33,461 nucleotides of DNA from assembly GCA_041741375.1 (NCBI GenBank), contig JBGSKF010000003.1, forward strand, positions 1 through 33,461, given 5' to 3'. A program made the position numbers and the translations under genes. Positions 21,610-30,038 of the stretch are shown piece by piece (within the stretch, counting starts at the first letter, position 1; each line of letters starts with the position of its first letter). The notes beneath the pieces were generated by a model. The model worked only from the letters and a program-made list of their open reading frames with translations. It had not been told where the DNA came from and did no database searches. This DNA comes from OFTM291 sp041741375. GTDB lineage: Bacteria > Gemmatimonadota > Gemmatimonadetes > Gemmatimonadales > GWC2-71-9.

Positions 21610-21716
21610 GACAGACCCTACGAGACCACCCCGTCGCGAGTGTCAGCGATCTGACTCTGGCGCCCGGGCTGGCCGGGGCGTAGCTTGGAAGGGATCCCCC
21701 TTCCGGAGAAAACGCC

Positions 21717-22235
21717 ATGTCCCGGTTCTGCTCCGCAGTATTCGCCCTTGCCCTCCTCTCCCCCCTGTCCGGGTGCACGCCATCGAGTGCATTGACCGCT
21801 GGGGAACGGGATACCATCGAGATGGCCCTGGCCCAGATCACCCAGGATTACGCGGCCGCCCTGAACCAGGGAGACGCGGCGGCCATCGCTGCCCTGTACA
21901 CCGAGGATGGGGTCCTGCTGGATCCCAACCAGCCCGACGCCCGGGGTCCGGAGGAGATCCGGCAGCGGTACACGGCGCTCTTCGATTCCACCTCATTTTC
22001 CGGCACCATCATCACGAGCAACGGTCCGACCGTCACCCGGGACCACGCGATGGATCACGGGGTCTCGACGGCCACCCTGAGGGCGAGCGGCGATTCGGGA
22101 GTCGAGCGGTCGTGGAAGTGGATGAGCATCGTGGAGCGACAGGCCGACGGAACCTGGAAGCTGAAGCGGCTTCTTCCGGCACCGGTAGGCGCAGGGTGGC
22201 CCGCGCCGACCCCCCCGCCTGCCCGGCGGCGGTAG
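21717..22235 (+). CDS. NTF2-like (SgcJ/DUF4440-type) lipoprotein
   Basis: 172 residues. Lipobox LSGC makes C20 the lipidated residue. The domain starts ITQDYAAALNQGDAAAIAALYTEDGVLLDP, the standard NTF2-like helix-sheet start, and proceeds through GPEEIRQRYTALF and WKWMSIVERQADGTWKL. These proteins bind small ligands or act as isomerase-like enzymes; function is not predictable here. The Pro/Arg-rich tail (PTPPPARRR) ends exactly where a heptamer array begins. Confidence 0.85.
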   Translation: MSRFCSAVFALALLSPLSGCTPSSALTAGERDTIEMALAQITQDYAAALNQGDAAAIAALYTEDGVLLDPNQPDARGPEEIRQRYTALFDSTSFSGTIITSNGPTVTRDHAMDHGVSTATLRASGDSGVERSWKWMSIVERQADGTWKLKRLLPAPVGAGWPAPTPPPARRR

Positions 22236-22311
22236 CCCAAGACCCAACACCCACTCCCTACTCCCCACTCCCCACTCCCCACTCCCCAACACCCAGTCCC
22301 CAATACCCGGT
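22235..22311 (-). repeat. Eleven-unit heptamer array between NTF2-like gene and nosY
   Basis: 77 bp in perfect 7-bp register: GCCCAAG, ACCCAAC, ACCCACT, CCCTACT, CCCCACT three times, CCCCAAC, ACCCAGT, CCCCAAT, ACCCGGT. It begins at the last base of the NTF2-like stop codon and ends 16 nt from the nosY stop. It is G-rich (AGTGGGG) on the nos mRNA strand. Units match the CCCCAGT/CCCCAAT heptamers (STRR) known from cyanobacteria. Confidence 0.93.
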
Positions 22312-22327
22312 CGTGGGTGCGGCGGGG

Positions 22328-23116
22328 TCAAAAATCCGTGCGCAGGAACTTCCGGCGGGCGAGCAGGAAAGGGAGCAGGGCCCACACTGTCAGAGCACCG
22401 ATGGCCACCATCGCTCCGGTGAGTGACCCGAAGAACCGGGCGAAGACCGCTCCGGTATATCCCATCAACGCGGCCACGTCGAACTGCATGAGGAGGAGAA
22501 CCCGGCCCAGGTCCACCGGATTGAGCAGGGTCGCCACGAGCACCGGGCCTTCCAGGGGCCAGGCGGTGAAGAGAGTCATCGCCAGGAGGAGCGCTCCGTC
22601 GTACACCACGGTGAATCCGATCCAGAGCAGGATGGCCACGCCGAGGCCGGTGGCCCGATCGGCTACATGCAGGGCCACGAAGAACGCGAGGGCGGTAAAC
22701 ACGAGGGTGAGCAGCACGCCGAGCATCAGAAGCATCCCGAGGGCGGCGGGTGCGGAGCCGGTGGCACCTCCATGGAGGAGGAAGGGGATCCCGGTTCCGG
22801 CCAGGAAACCCCCGGCGAGGGGAAGAGTCACTCCCCCGAAGAGCCCGGCGAAGAGGGCGCTGCGGCTGACGGGCTGGGTGAGCAGCAGCTCGATGAAGTG
22901 ACGGGAGTGGTAGAAATACATCGTGCCGAAGACGAGGCTCACCAGCGGAAGGAGGATGAGCACCACGTTGAGGAGGCTCAGCACCACACGCTCGCCGCTT
23001 CCCCCGAACCGGAAGAGCAGTTCCGTGGCGGCCAGAAGGAGGAGGGTGTATCCGATCACCCACCGGCTCCGGAACACGTCGCGCAGCTGATAGCGAAGGA
23101 TCTTGAGCGCGGTCAT
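22328..23116 (-). CDS. nosY: NosY, ABC permease for nitrous oxide reductase maturation
   Basis: 262 residues with six TM helices and no enzymatic motif. HFIELLLTQPVSRSALFAGLF in the first cytosolic loop is typical for NosY/ABC-2 permeases. It pairs with NosF and NosD in copper-sulfur cluster maturation of NosZ. Its start overlaps the NosF stop (ATGA). Last gene of the nos operon. Confidence 0.92.
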   Translation of the reverse strand: MTALKILRYQLRDVFRSRWVIGYTLLLLAATELLFRFGGSGERVVLSLLNVVLILLPLVSLVFGTMYFYHSRHFIELLLTQPVSRSALFAGLFGGVTLPLAGGFLAGTGIPFLLHGGATGSAPAALGMLLMLGVLLTLVFTALAFFVALHVADRATGLGVAILLWIGFTVVYDGALLLAMTLFTAWPLEGPVLVATLLNPVDLGRVLLLMQFDVAALMGYTGAVFARFFGSLTGAMVAIGALTVWALLPFLLARRKFLRTDF

Positions 23117-23841
23117 CCCATCACCCGTGCCCGCATGAGCCGCGCCACGGCCCGTTCGAGTCGCTGCTCGCCCGTCTTCCGCCAGAGGTCCTCCAGGGTG
23201 CCCTCGAACCGGGGGAGGCCGTCCACGAAGTAGACGATGGTGCGGGCCAGTTCCTCGATTTCGGCCATGATGTGCGAGGTCAGGAGAACGGTGGTCCCCT
23301 CCTCCGGGGCCCGAAGGATCTTGTCCTTCAGGATGCCGCTGGCCAGCGGATCGAGGCCGGCCGTTGGCTCGTCGAGGATGAGGAGACCGGGCCGGTAGCG
23401 AAAGGCGACGACCGCACTGAGCTTCTGCCGGGTGCCTCCGGAGAGGGTACGGATGGGCTTTCCGAGCTCGGGGCCGAGGTGGAAGGCGTCAAGGAGGTCG
23501 TCATCCCCCCCGGCGCGGGAGCCCCGGAGGTTGTCGAGGAGAGCCAGGATCTCGCTCCCGGTGAGGTTGCCGGGAAAGCTCGTGGCTTGGGGCATGTACC
23601 CGATCTCGCTGCGGAGGGACCAGTCGGCGCCGACGGCGTGACCGTTGATGGCGAGGGTCCCGGTGTCGGGGCGGACCAGGCCGAGCAGGCACTTGATCAG
23701 GGTTGACTTGCCGGCGGCATTGGGGCCCACGATGGCGGTGACGGTGGCGGGTTCGAGGGTGAGATCCACCCCCGCCAGGACCTGCAGGGTGCCGAAGCGC
23801 TTGGTCACGCCGCGGATGGTCACTGTCGTCGGGGTGGTCAT
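23113..23841 (-). CDS. nosF: NosF, ABC ATPase for nitrous oxide reductase maturation
   Basis: 242 residues. Walker A GPNAAGKST at 39-47, Q-loop in MPQATSFP, signature LSGGTRQK and Walker B LLILDEPTAGLD are all intact, so it is an active ATPase. It powers NosDFY sulfur-species delivery for the CuZ site. ATGA overlaps with nosD upstream and nosY downstream. The long frame upstream of 23841 is a shadow of nosD. Confidence 0.93.
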   Translation of the reverse strand: MTTPTTVTIRGVTKRFGTLQVLAGVDLTLEPATVTAIVGPNAAGKSTLIKCLLGLVRPDTGTLAINGHAVGADWSLRSEIGYMPQATSFPGNLTGSEILALLDNLRGSRAGGDDDLLDAFHLGPELGKPIRTLSGGTRQKLSAVVAFRYRPGLLILDEPTAGLDPLASGILKDKILRAPEEGTTVLLTSHIMAEIEELARTIVYFVDGLPRFEGTLEDLWRKTGEQRLERAVARLMRARVMG

Positions 23842-25052
23842 GCGCCGGGTCTCCTCATCAGAGGGCGCTCGTCCACGAGGGTGAGCGGCGTCAGGATCGG
23901 GAGCACCCGCTCCGCGGCATCGAGCAGCTCCAGGAAGAAGCTTCGCAGCAGGATGGTGGCGGGGGCATGCTCGGCCACGAGGACGGCGGAGAGCCGCACC
24001 GGGCGGAAGGGGACGTCGCCGATTCCGTTCCGGTCGAGATCGTACCCGCGGTACCCGTCCCAGTAATTCTCCTCGAACAGGCTGGGCGTGGCCCGTCCGT
24101 TGGACACCACGTCGAAGGTGTTTCCGAGAAAGATGTTGCGGCGGAACTGACCATCGGTGGCGTTGGCCAGCACGCGGATGGCCGACCCGTTCCGCTGAAA
24201 GGTGTTGCCGGTCACCCGCAGCCGGTTGGACCCTTCGGCCACGATCCCGACGGAATTGGAGAGAAAGACGTTGTCCTCGATCCGGGCATCGGTGATGTCC
24301 TTGAGCAGGAGCCCGTAACTGGCGGCCCCCCAGTTGTGTTCGAACCGGTTGTTCATCATCATGACGGACCGGGTGTACATCACGGCCACCCCGGCGCCGT
24401 TGTCGTGCAGGTGATTTCCGGTGTAGGACGAGCTGTCGGAGAACATGAAGTGCAGTCCGTAGCGGAGATTGCCAGTGCTCTCGTTCCGGTCCACGGTGGA
24501 GTGGCGTGCAAACTCCAGATAGACCCCGTCCCGGTGACCGGTGGCCCGGTTGTCCTCCACCATCATGTGGCGGGTGTTCCAGAGATGGATGGCATTGCCC
24601 GACTGGGTCTGCGAGCGATGGGGGCCGTCGAAGCGGTTGCCGGCAATCCGGCACCGCTCCGCGCGGGCCGCGTAAAGGCCGAAAAAGGTGTCCCGGAAGA
24701 CGTTGTTCTCGATCCGGCACTCGGTGGCCGTCTCGAGCAGGAGGGCGGCCCGGTCGTCCACGAAACTGGTGGCCACGTTTCGGAAAACCAGGTGCGCCAC
24801 CGTCACGCCGGAATCGGTGACGGTCAGGATGGCGTTCCCGTCGCCGTCCAGAACGGCCTCCTCCCCCGGGGATTCCGGTCCGAGAAGAGTGATCCCCCGC
24901 CCCACCCGGAGTCCGTGCTCGTGGTAGATGCCGGCCGGCACCCGGATCGTGTCTCCCGGCCGGGCCCGCTCCAGGGCCGCACCGATCGTGGGGGTCGCTC
25001 CCGGGCCGACGATCAGGACCTGGAGCAGCAGAGTGGCGGAGACGAATCCCAT
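23838..25052 (-). CDS. nosD: NosD, periplasmic beta-helix maturation factor
   Basis: 404 residues: a short signal sequence, then right-handed parallel beta-helix repeats (CRIENNVFRDT, RIEDNVFLSNSVGIVAEGSNRL, YTGNHLHDNGAGV), as in CASH/NosD proteins. The C-terminal YWDGYRGYDLDRNGIGDVPFRPV is the NosD hallmark. It docks to NosFY and hands sulfur/copper species to apo-NosZ. It starts 1 nt after the nosL stop. Confidence 0.95.
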   Translation of the reverse strand: MGFVSATLLLQVLIVGPGATPTIGAALERARPGDTIRVPAGIYHEHGLRVGRGITLLGPESPGEEAVLDGDGNAILTVTDSGVTVAHLVFRNVATSFVDDRAALLLETATECRIENNVFRDTFFGLYAARAERCRIAGNRFDGPHRSQTQSGNAIHLWNTRHMMVEDNRATGHRDGVYLEFARHSTVDRNESTGNLRYGLHFMFSDSSSYTGNHLHDNGAGVAVMYTRSVMMMNNRFEHNWGAASYGLLLKDITDARIEDNVFLSNSVGIVAEGSNRLRVTGNTFQRNGSAIRVLANATDGQFRRNIFLGNTFDVVSNGRATPSLFEENYWDGYRGYDLDRNGIGDVPFRPVRLSAVLVAEHAPATILLRSFFLELLDAAERVLPILTPLTLVDERPLMRRPGA

Positions 25053-25053
25053 G

Positions 25054-25500
25054 TCAGGTTCGCCGTCCCGCCGCCACGACCTGCAGCACCTCGGGCCACG
25101 TCAACAGCTTTCCTCCGAGAACCTGGCGGAGACTGTCGGCGGCCGGTCCGGGCCGGACGGCCAGCACTCCGTGATTCATCGGGGTGCGCAGCGAGTCGCT
25201 GTGGAGGAAGATGGCGTCCTCCACCGAGAGGAACTCCTCGGGGTGCAGGTAGTCCATGACCCACCGGGAGTGCACCTGGTCCTCGGTCACGCGGTCGCCC
25301 ATCGAGAACTCGGCGAGGCATCCGATGTCATCAAAACGCATCACCTTGCCGGTCCGGGTCAGGAGTTCGGCGGCAAAACGAGGGTCGGTGATCGTCATGT
25401 GGCAGTGTTCGCACGCATCCTCTCCCCAGACGATCGGGACCGGAGCGGGCTCCCGGCACGCCAGGAGGCATGCCGCGGTCGCCAGGAGGCCCCAGCGCAT
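25054..25500 (-). CDS. nosL: NosL, copper chaperone lipoprotein
   Basis: 148 residues. Lipobox CLLAC (lipid on C15). DACEHCHM at about 29-35 gives the C30-x-x-C33-x-M35 Cu(I) motif of NosL. VMRFDDIGCLAEF and WVMDYLHPEEFL follow as in the family. It supplies copper to NosZ. Its start overlaps the previous stop (TGATG). Confidence 0.93.
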   Translation of the reverse strand: MRWGLLATAACLLACREPAPVPIVWGEDACEHCHMTITDPRFAAELLTRTGKVMRFDDIGCLAEFSMGDRVTEDQVHSRWVMDYLHPEEFLSVEDAIFLHSDSLRTPMNHGVLAVRPGPAADSLRQVLGGKLLTWPEVLQVVAAGRRT

Positions 25501-26144
25501 CAGCGGGAAGTGACCGGAACGGGATCGGGGCCCGGTGCCGACGTCGGGGCGGCGGTGTGTCCCGCGAGACGACGGCCCCGGCGGAACTCACGGAGACAGA
25601 GCCCCACCGTGCCTCCCAGCGCGAGGAAGGCGATCCATCCGCCGAGGGCGGGCCAGGACACCGCCTTGAAGTTGAGCAGGTTCTTGCTCCCGATCAGCGG
25701 AGGCTGATAGCTCATTCCGGGGACCTTGATGGCGGCCATGGGGTTGAGGTCATGCCCGTAATCGTATCCCCAGAGAAAGAAATCCACGAGTCCAACCAGG
25801 CCGGCGACGAGAAAGAGGCCGGTCCAGATGTAGAGCAGCGACCGGCGGCCCGCCGCGGCCACGCCGAGTCCGGTGAGGGTGAGCCCGACGATGACCCACG
25901 GCATGAGGCGCAGCTCGGGGATCGCCTCGGGACGGATCTCCTTCATGCCGATGTAGTGGTTCAGGCCATTGATCGAATTGAGGTCGTTCGGCTTCTGGCC
26001 GGTGATCTGGTCGGCCCAGATGTACATGCCCAGGCCTTCGGGGTACTGCGGCGCGATCAGCTCGATGTGCCAGAGCGGTGTGCGCAGGACCGCCAGCAGC
26101 GCGAGGGCGAGCACCGCGAGACCAAGGCGGGTTGTGCGGGTCAT
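25500..26144 (-). CDS. NosB-like integral membrane protein
   Basis: 214 residues with about four TM helices. A periplasmic segment after helix 1 contains LIAPQYPEGLGMYIW and NGLNHYIGMKEI, sequences I associate with the membrane protein after nosZ in clade II nos clusters (NosB type). Its function is unknown in general; electron flow or cofactor insertion has been suggested. The start at 26144 is preferred to 26168 because AAAGGAC lies 9 nt upstream. The gap to nosZ is 81 nt. Confidence 0.75.
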   Translation of the reverse strand: MTRTTRLGLAVLALALLAVLRTPLWHIELIAPQYPEGLGMYIWADQITGQKPNDLNSINGLNHYIGMKEIRPEAIPELRLMPWVIVGLTLTGLGVAAAGRRSLLYIWTGLFLVAGLVGLVDFFLWGYDYGHDLNPMAAIKVPGMSYQPPLIGSKNLLNFKAVSWPALGGWIAFLALGGTVGLCLREFRRGRRLAGHTAAPTSAPGPDPVPVTSR

Positions 26145-26225
26145 GGTCGGTCTGTCCTTTCCACCCATCCGGCCGGAGCCGACCGGAAACTCCTCGGGGA
26201 GTTCCCGGCCGGACCCGGACGGTTA

Positions 26226-28172
26226 TTACGGCTTGTTGAAGCTGATTGGCACGGCGGATCCGCGCGCGGAGACACGCACATACCCCTGCATCTCCTGGTG
26301 CAGCGCCGAGCAGAAGTCGGTGCAGTAGAAGGGAAGCACCCCGACCCGTTCCGGAATCCACAGCATCGTGCGGGTCTGTCCCGGCATGATCAGGAGTTCA
26401 CTGGTCCGGGCTCCGGTGATGGCGAAGCCGTGGGGAACGTCCCAGTCCTGCTCGAGATTCGTCACGTGGAAGAACACCGAGTCTCCCACCTGGATCCCCT
26501 CGATCTTGTCGGGCATGAAGTGGCTGCGGATCGACGTCATCTTCACGTGCACGGTCCGTCCTTGGCGGGTCACGTTCACGTCCCGTTCGGCCGTGGTGGC
26601 CCAGGGGTCGGTGTTCTCTCCCAGGGGATAGACCTGGACCTGCTTCCCTTCGATGAGCGAGGCGGGGATCGCCTGGGCATAGTGCGGCTCGCCGATCGTG
26701 GGAAAATCGAGCAGGAGCCGCATCTTGTCGCCGGTGATATCGATGAGCTGGGCCGCGTGGGCGAGCTCGGGTCCGGTCGGGAGAAACCGATCCTTGGTGA
26801 TCTTGTTCAACGCCACCGCGTACTTGCCCCAGGGCTGGCGCGAATCACCACCGGGGATCATCAGATGGCCGATCGAGTAGTAGGTCGGGATCCGATCCAC
26901 CACCTCGAAGGTCGTGAGGCTCCACTTGGTGATTTCGGAGGACAGGAACATCGACGTGTAGGCGAAACCCTTCCCGTCGAACTCGGTATGGAGAGGGCCG
27001 AGACCCGCGTTCTGCACCTCGCCCACCATGGTGGATTCGTAGCGGAGGACGGGAATGTCATCGATGGTGGCGATGAAGTCCTTGGCCTCGATCGCCGCCA
27101 GCATCTTGCTGAACGAGTGCACCGGAATCACCGAGGCGAGCTTGCCCCCCGCCGCGATGAACTCACCGGTCGGGTCGACATCCACTCCGTGGGGCGACTT
27201 GGGAGTGGGGAGGAAATAGACCATCCCCTCGCAGTCGCCCGGCTCCAGGACGGTCGTGCCGGAGAGGGTTTCCGAGCGGGCGATGTGGTCGCGACCCAGG
27301 ACGTTGTGCACGTACTGCCCCGGCACCGACTTGGCCTTCCCTTCCGCGAGACAGACCTCGGCGCGCTTCCAGTTGATCGCCGCGATGTAGTCCTTGTCGT
27401 TCTGGGAGGCGTTCACCTCGAGAAGGGTGTTGGCCTCCTCGCTGTTGTAGGAGGTGAAGAAGCTCCATCCATGCGAGGGACCCTTGCCCGAGTGCGAGAG
27501 GTCATAGTTGTACCCCGGCATCCGGATCTGGAACGCGAGGGTCATCCGTCCCGATTCCGGGTCCACCTTCACGAACGAGAGGAGACCGGCGAACTTCTCC
27601 TTGTACTGCTCGATGGAGACGTCCTCCTGGGGCGTCGGTACGCTGAAGCGGGTTCCCGCCACGGTGTATTCCGTGTTCTCGGTGACGAAGGGCGACGCGT
27701 GATTCCCGGCCGAGTTGGGGAGTTCCAGGATCTCCGCGGTTTCCATCGTCGTGAGGTCGATCCGGGCGACCCGGGGGGTGTTGTTCTCGTTGATGAAGAG
27801 CCAGCGCCCGTCCGGGATGCCATTGGTCTGGGACACTTGGGGATGGTGGGCATCCCCCCAGGGCACCATGCCGTAGCTGGTGTTGAGCATCGCCTTGGAC
27901 TGCTCGTTGTACCCGTATCCCTTCTCCGGGTCCTGGGAGAAGACCGGGATCACCCGGAAGAGCCGCCCCGAGGGGAGTCCGTAGATCGACACCTGTCCGC
28001 TGAACCCGCCGGACATGAAGGAGTAGAACTCGTCATACTCCCCGGGGGGGACGTACACCTTGCTCGCGGCATCACCCGCGCCGCCGATCGCGGATCCCGC
28101 CGGGCCGCACCCGGCCACGAGCAGCGCGGCACAACAGGTTGCCAGTCCGACTTTCCGACCTGCGTTCAGCAT
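26226..28172 (-). CDS. nosZ: Nitrous oxide reductase NosZ, clade II, lipoprotein-type
   Basis: 648 residues. The seven-bladed propeller holds CuZ with histidines at H109-H110 (DAHHP) and in GPSHGW, SPHGVDV, GPLHTEF and GEPHYAQ. The C-terminal cupredoxin has the CuA set C617-x3-C621-x3-H625-x2-M628. It reduces N2O to N2 in the periplasm. The signal is Sec type and ends in a lipobox (LLVAGC, C22), with no twin-arginine motif, which defines clade II and suggests membrane anchoring. GGAGGAAGC fixes the start at 28172. Confidence 0.97.
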   Translation of the reverse strand: MLNAGRKVGLATCCAALLVAGCGPAGSAIGGAGDAASKVYVPPGEYDEFYSFMSGGFSGQVSIYGLPSGRLFRVIPVFSQDPEKGYGYNEQSKAMLNTSYGMVPWGDAHHPQVSQTNGIPDGRWLFINENNTPRVARIDLTTMETAEILELPNSAGNHASPFVTENTEYTVAGTRFSVPTPQEDVSIEQYKEKFAGLLSFVKVDPESGRMTLAFQIRMPGYNYDLSHSGKGPSHGWSFFTSYNSEEANTLLEVNASQNDKDYIAAINWKRAEVCLAEGKAKSVPGQYVHNVLGRDHIARSETLSGTTVLEPGDCEGMVYFLPTPKSPHGVDVDPTGEFIAAGGKLASVIPVHSFSKMLAAIEAKDFIATIDDIPVLRYESTMVGEVQNAGLGPLHTEFDGKGFAYTSMFLSSEITKWSLTTFEVVDRIPTYYSIGHLMIPGGDSRQPWGKYAVALNKITKDRFLPTGPELAHAAQLIDITGDKMRLLLDFPTIGEPHYAQAIPASLIEGKQVQVYPLGENTDPWATTAERDVNVTRQGRTVHVKMTSIRSHFMPDKIEGIQVGDSVFFHVTNLEQDWDVPHGFAITGARTSELLIMPGQTRTMLWIPERVGVLPFYCTDFCSALHQEMQGYVRVSARGSAVPISFNKP

Positions 28173-28239
28173 AGCAGCTTCCTCCGTTCGCGTGTGATGC
28201 CGGGACGGCGACATGCCGCCCGGCCGTGGGGACCGGATC

Positions 28240-28713
28240 TCAGGGCGTGGCCTGGGTCCGGAGGTACTCCAGAATCGCGCGGGCGTCTCCCGGCGAAACG
28301 TTCTGATTGGCCATGAAGCTCATCGTCTCCGCGACGAGTTGCTTCACCACCGGATGCCGCTCGATCATCTCCTGGGGATTCAGGATCATGTTCATGACGA
28401 AGGCGGGGCTCCGGCGCGTGGTGACATCGCCCAAGGCGGGCCCCACATACTTCTCCGCCATCTTGTGGCAGGCGGAGCACTTCTCGACGAACACCGCCTC
28501 TCCGCGGGCCGCCATGCCGGCATCGATGGCGCCGAGTTCGACGGGGGCGGTGATGGGGCCGATTCCGTGTTCCAACTGGAACGGGGTGAGGTCGGAGCCG
28601 GCCGCCGCGGCCGGGGCACCCGAATCTCCACCGGTGTCACCCTCTCCGCCGCCGCCACCACAGGCAGTGGCCAGGACGAGCGTCGCCAAGATTAACGTAT
28701 TGCGCATGTACAT
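28240..28713 (-). CDS. c-type cytochrome lipoprotein of the nos operon
   Basis: 157 residues. Lipobox ATAC puts lipid on C18, then a Gly/Ala-rich linker (about 19-40), then a single heme-c domain with C79-S-A-C82-H83. The distal ligand is probably Met in ETMSFM. It is first in the nos operon, 67 nt ahead of nosZ, and is the likely direct electron donor to CuA. The start at 28713 has AGGA 8 nt upstream. Confidence 0.92.
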   Translation of the reverse strand: MYMRNTLILATLVLATACGGGGGEGDTGGDSGAPAAAAGSDLTPFQLEHGIGPITAPVELGAIDAGMAARGEAVFVEKCSACHKMAEKYVGPALGDVTTRRSPAFVMNMILNPQEMIERHPVVKQLVAETMSFMANQNVSPGDARAILEYLRTQATP

Positions 28714-28752
28714 ATCATGTTTCCTCTGGACCATTCGGCCCCCTCGATGTGG

Positions 28753-28782
28753 TACCTTCACCATGATTGGATGATGAAGGTA
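28753..28782. promoter_or_regulatory. Dyad between the nos operon and the sialidase-like gene
   Basis: TACCTTCA (28753-28760) and TGAAGGTA (28775-28782) form perfect 8-bp arms with a 14-nt spacer that adds a CAT/ATG inner match. It lies 40 nt from the cytochrome start and 47 nt from the sialidase-like start, where a shared operator would be. It is not an FNR/NnrR box (TTGAT-N4-ATCAA). Confidence 0.6.
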
Positions 28783-28829
28783 GAATGGGGAGATTGGGAT
28801 CGTAGTGAAGTGACCCTGAAGGAGTCTTC

Positions 28830-30038
28830 ATGGAAACAAATCTCCGGTGGATCCTTATTCTAGTGGTATTGGTGGGTGGTGTCTCCTGCAGGGATGGCGG
28901 GTCCGCTTCCCTGATCGAGGCCGATTTTGAGGCACCGTCCGGGAGCCGCACGCCGAGTTTGGCCCGGGCCTCGGACGGGTCCCCGGTGGTGAGCTGGTTT
29001 CAACTGGGAGCGGACACGACGCTCGTCACTTCCCTCCGGCGCGGGGGAGTCTGGTCCGAGCCGCAGCCGGTGGCTACCCGGAGCACCTTCTTCGTCAACT
29101 GGGCCGATTTTCCCGGGGTGACAGTGGCCTCGGACGGGCGGTGGCTGGTGCACTGGCTCGAGCGGACCGCCTCCTCGCCCTATGCCTATCACATAATGGT
29201 CAGCAGTTCGGGGGACGAGGGCCGTACCTGGTCGGACCCGGTGGTGCTGCACGACGATCGCTCCGACACCGAACATGGGTTCGTCGCCTCGGCCGCGGGG
29301 GACAGCGGGGCCATACACCTCGCCTGGCTCGACGGCCGGTTCACGGGGGGCACCCCTCCGGGGATGATGACGGCACGATTCGCCACGGTGATGCCCGATG
29401 GCCGGATCACCGGTGAACGGGAGCTCGATGGCAGCACCTGCGACTGCTGCCCCGTCTCCATGACCGCGACGGCGGGTGGGAACCTCGTCGTCGCCTATCG
29501 CAACCGGACCGCCGAGGAGGTCAGGGACATTTACGTGACACGGAGAACCCCCGAGGGATGGAGCGAACCGGTGGCGGTGTCGAACGACGGGTGGGTTCAC
29601 CGGGCCTGTCCCGTGAACGGTCCCGCCCTGGCCGCGGAGGGCGATCGTGTCACGGTGGCCTGGTACACAGCCGCCGGCGATTCCGCCCGGATGTACATGG
29701 CGATGAGCGAGGATGGAGGTGCCACGTGGAGTGACCGGACGCGCCTGGACGCCGGGGATCCCGTGGGCCGGGTGACGGCCACCTTGCTCGGAGACGGTGG
29801 GTCCCTGATTGTCTGGCTCGAGGGGCGGGGTGAGGAGGCCGCCTGGGTGGCTCAGCGTGTATCTCCGGAGGGGGCTCTCGGTGAGGTCATGACGTTGGGT
29901 GCAACGAACCGGTCTCGTGCGGTGGGATTTCCCCGTCTCCTCCAGGCCGAGGATGGGTTACTGGCCACGTGGACGGAAGTGGGCGAGGAGGGAGCGGAAC
30001 CCCGGGTGAAGGTCTTTCGGGTAGGCGGCAGGCGGTAG
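28830..30038 (+). CDS. Sialidase-like (BNR/Asp-box) lipoprotein with a CxCC motif
   Basis: 402 residues. Lipobox VGGVSC (lipid on C20), then a six-bladed-propeller pattern with Asp-boxes SSSGDEGRTWSDP (about 125-137) and SEDGGATWSD (about 293-302). No convincing sialidase arginine triad is visible. An unusual C204-D-C206-C207-P motif and a later RACP (C260) could bind metal or form disulfides. It is divergent from the nos operon with a shared dyad, which hints at a role in copper or N2O respiration. AAGGAG sits 6 nt before the start. The stop lies in a heptamer array. Confidence 0.78.
   Translation: METNLRWILILVVLVGGVSCRDGGSASLIEADFEAPSGSRTPSLARASDGSPVVSWFQLGADTTLVTSLRRGGVWSEPQPVATRSTFFVNWADFPGVTVASDGRWLVHWLERTASSPYAYHIMVSSSGDEGRTWSDPVVLHDDRSDTEHGFVASAAGDSGAIHLAWLDGRFTGGTPPGMMTARFATVMPDGRITGERELDGSTCDCCPVSMTATAGGNLVVAYRNRTAEEVRDIYVTRRTPEGWSEPVAVSNDGWVHRACPVNGPALAAEGDRVTVAWYTAAGDSARMYMAMSEDGGATWSDRTRLDAGDPVGRVTATLLGDGGSLIVWLEGRGEEAAWVAQRVSPEGALGEVMTLGATNRSRAVGFPRLLQAEDGLLATWTEVGEEGAEPRVKVFRVGGRR

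Noticed and set aside
23842..24720. N-terminal extension of the nosF frame
   Set aside because: It overlaps nosD in another frame; the Arg/Pro-rich translation has no homology and the ABC domain begins right after 23841.
25470..28316. 948-codon open frame opposite nosZ and nosL
   Set aside because: It is antisense to well-supported nos genes. High GC at third codon positions keeps the opposite frame open, and its translation shows no domain.
28714..28829. FNR/NnrR box upstream of the nos operon
   Set aside because: No TTGAT-N4-ATCAA-like sequence was found; only the TACCTTCA dyad stands out.
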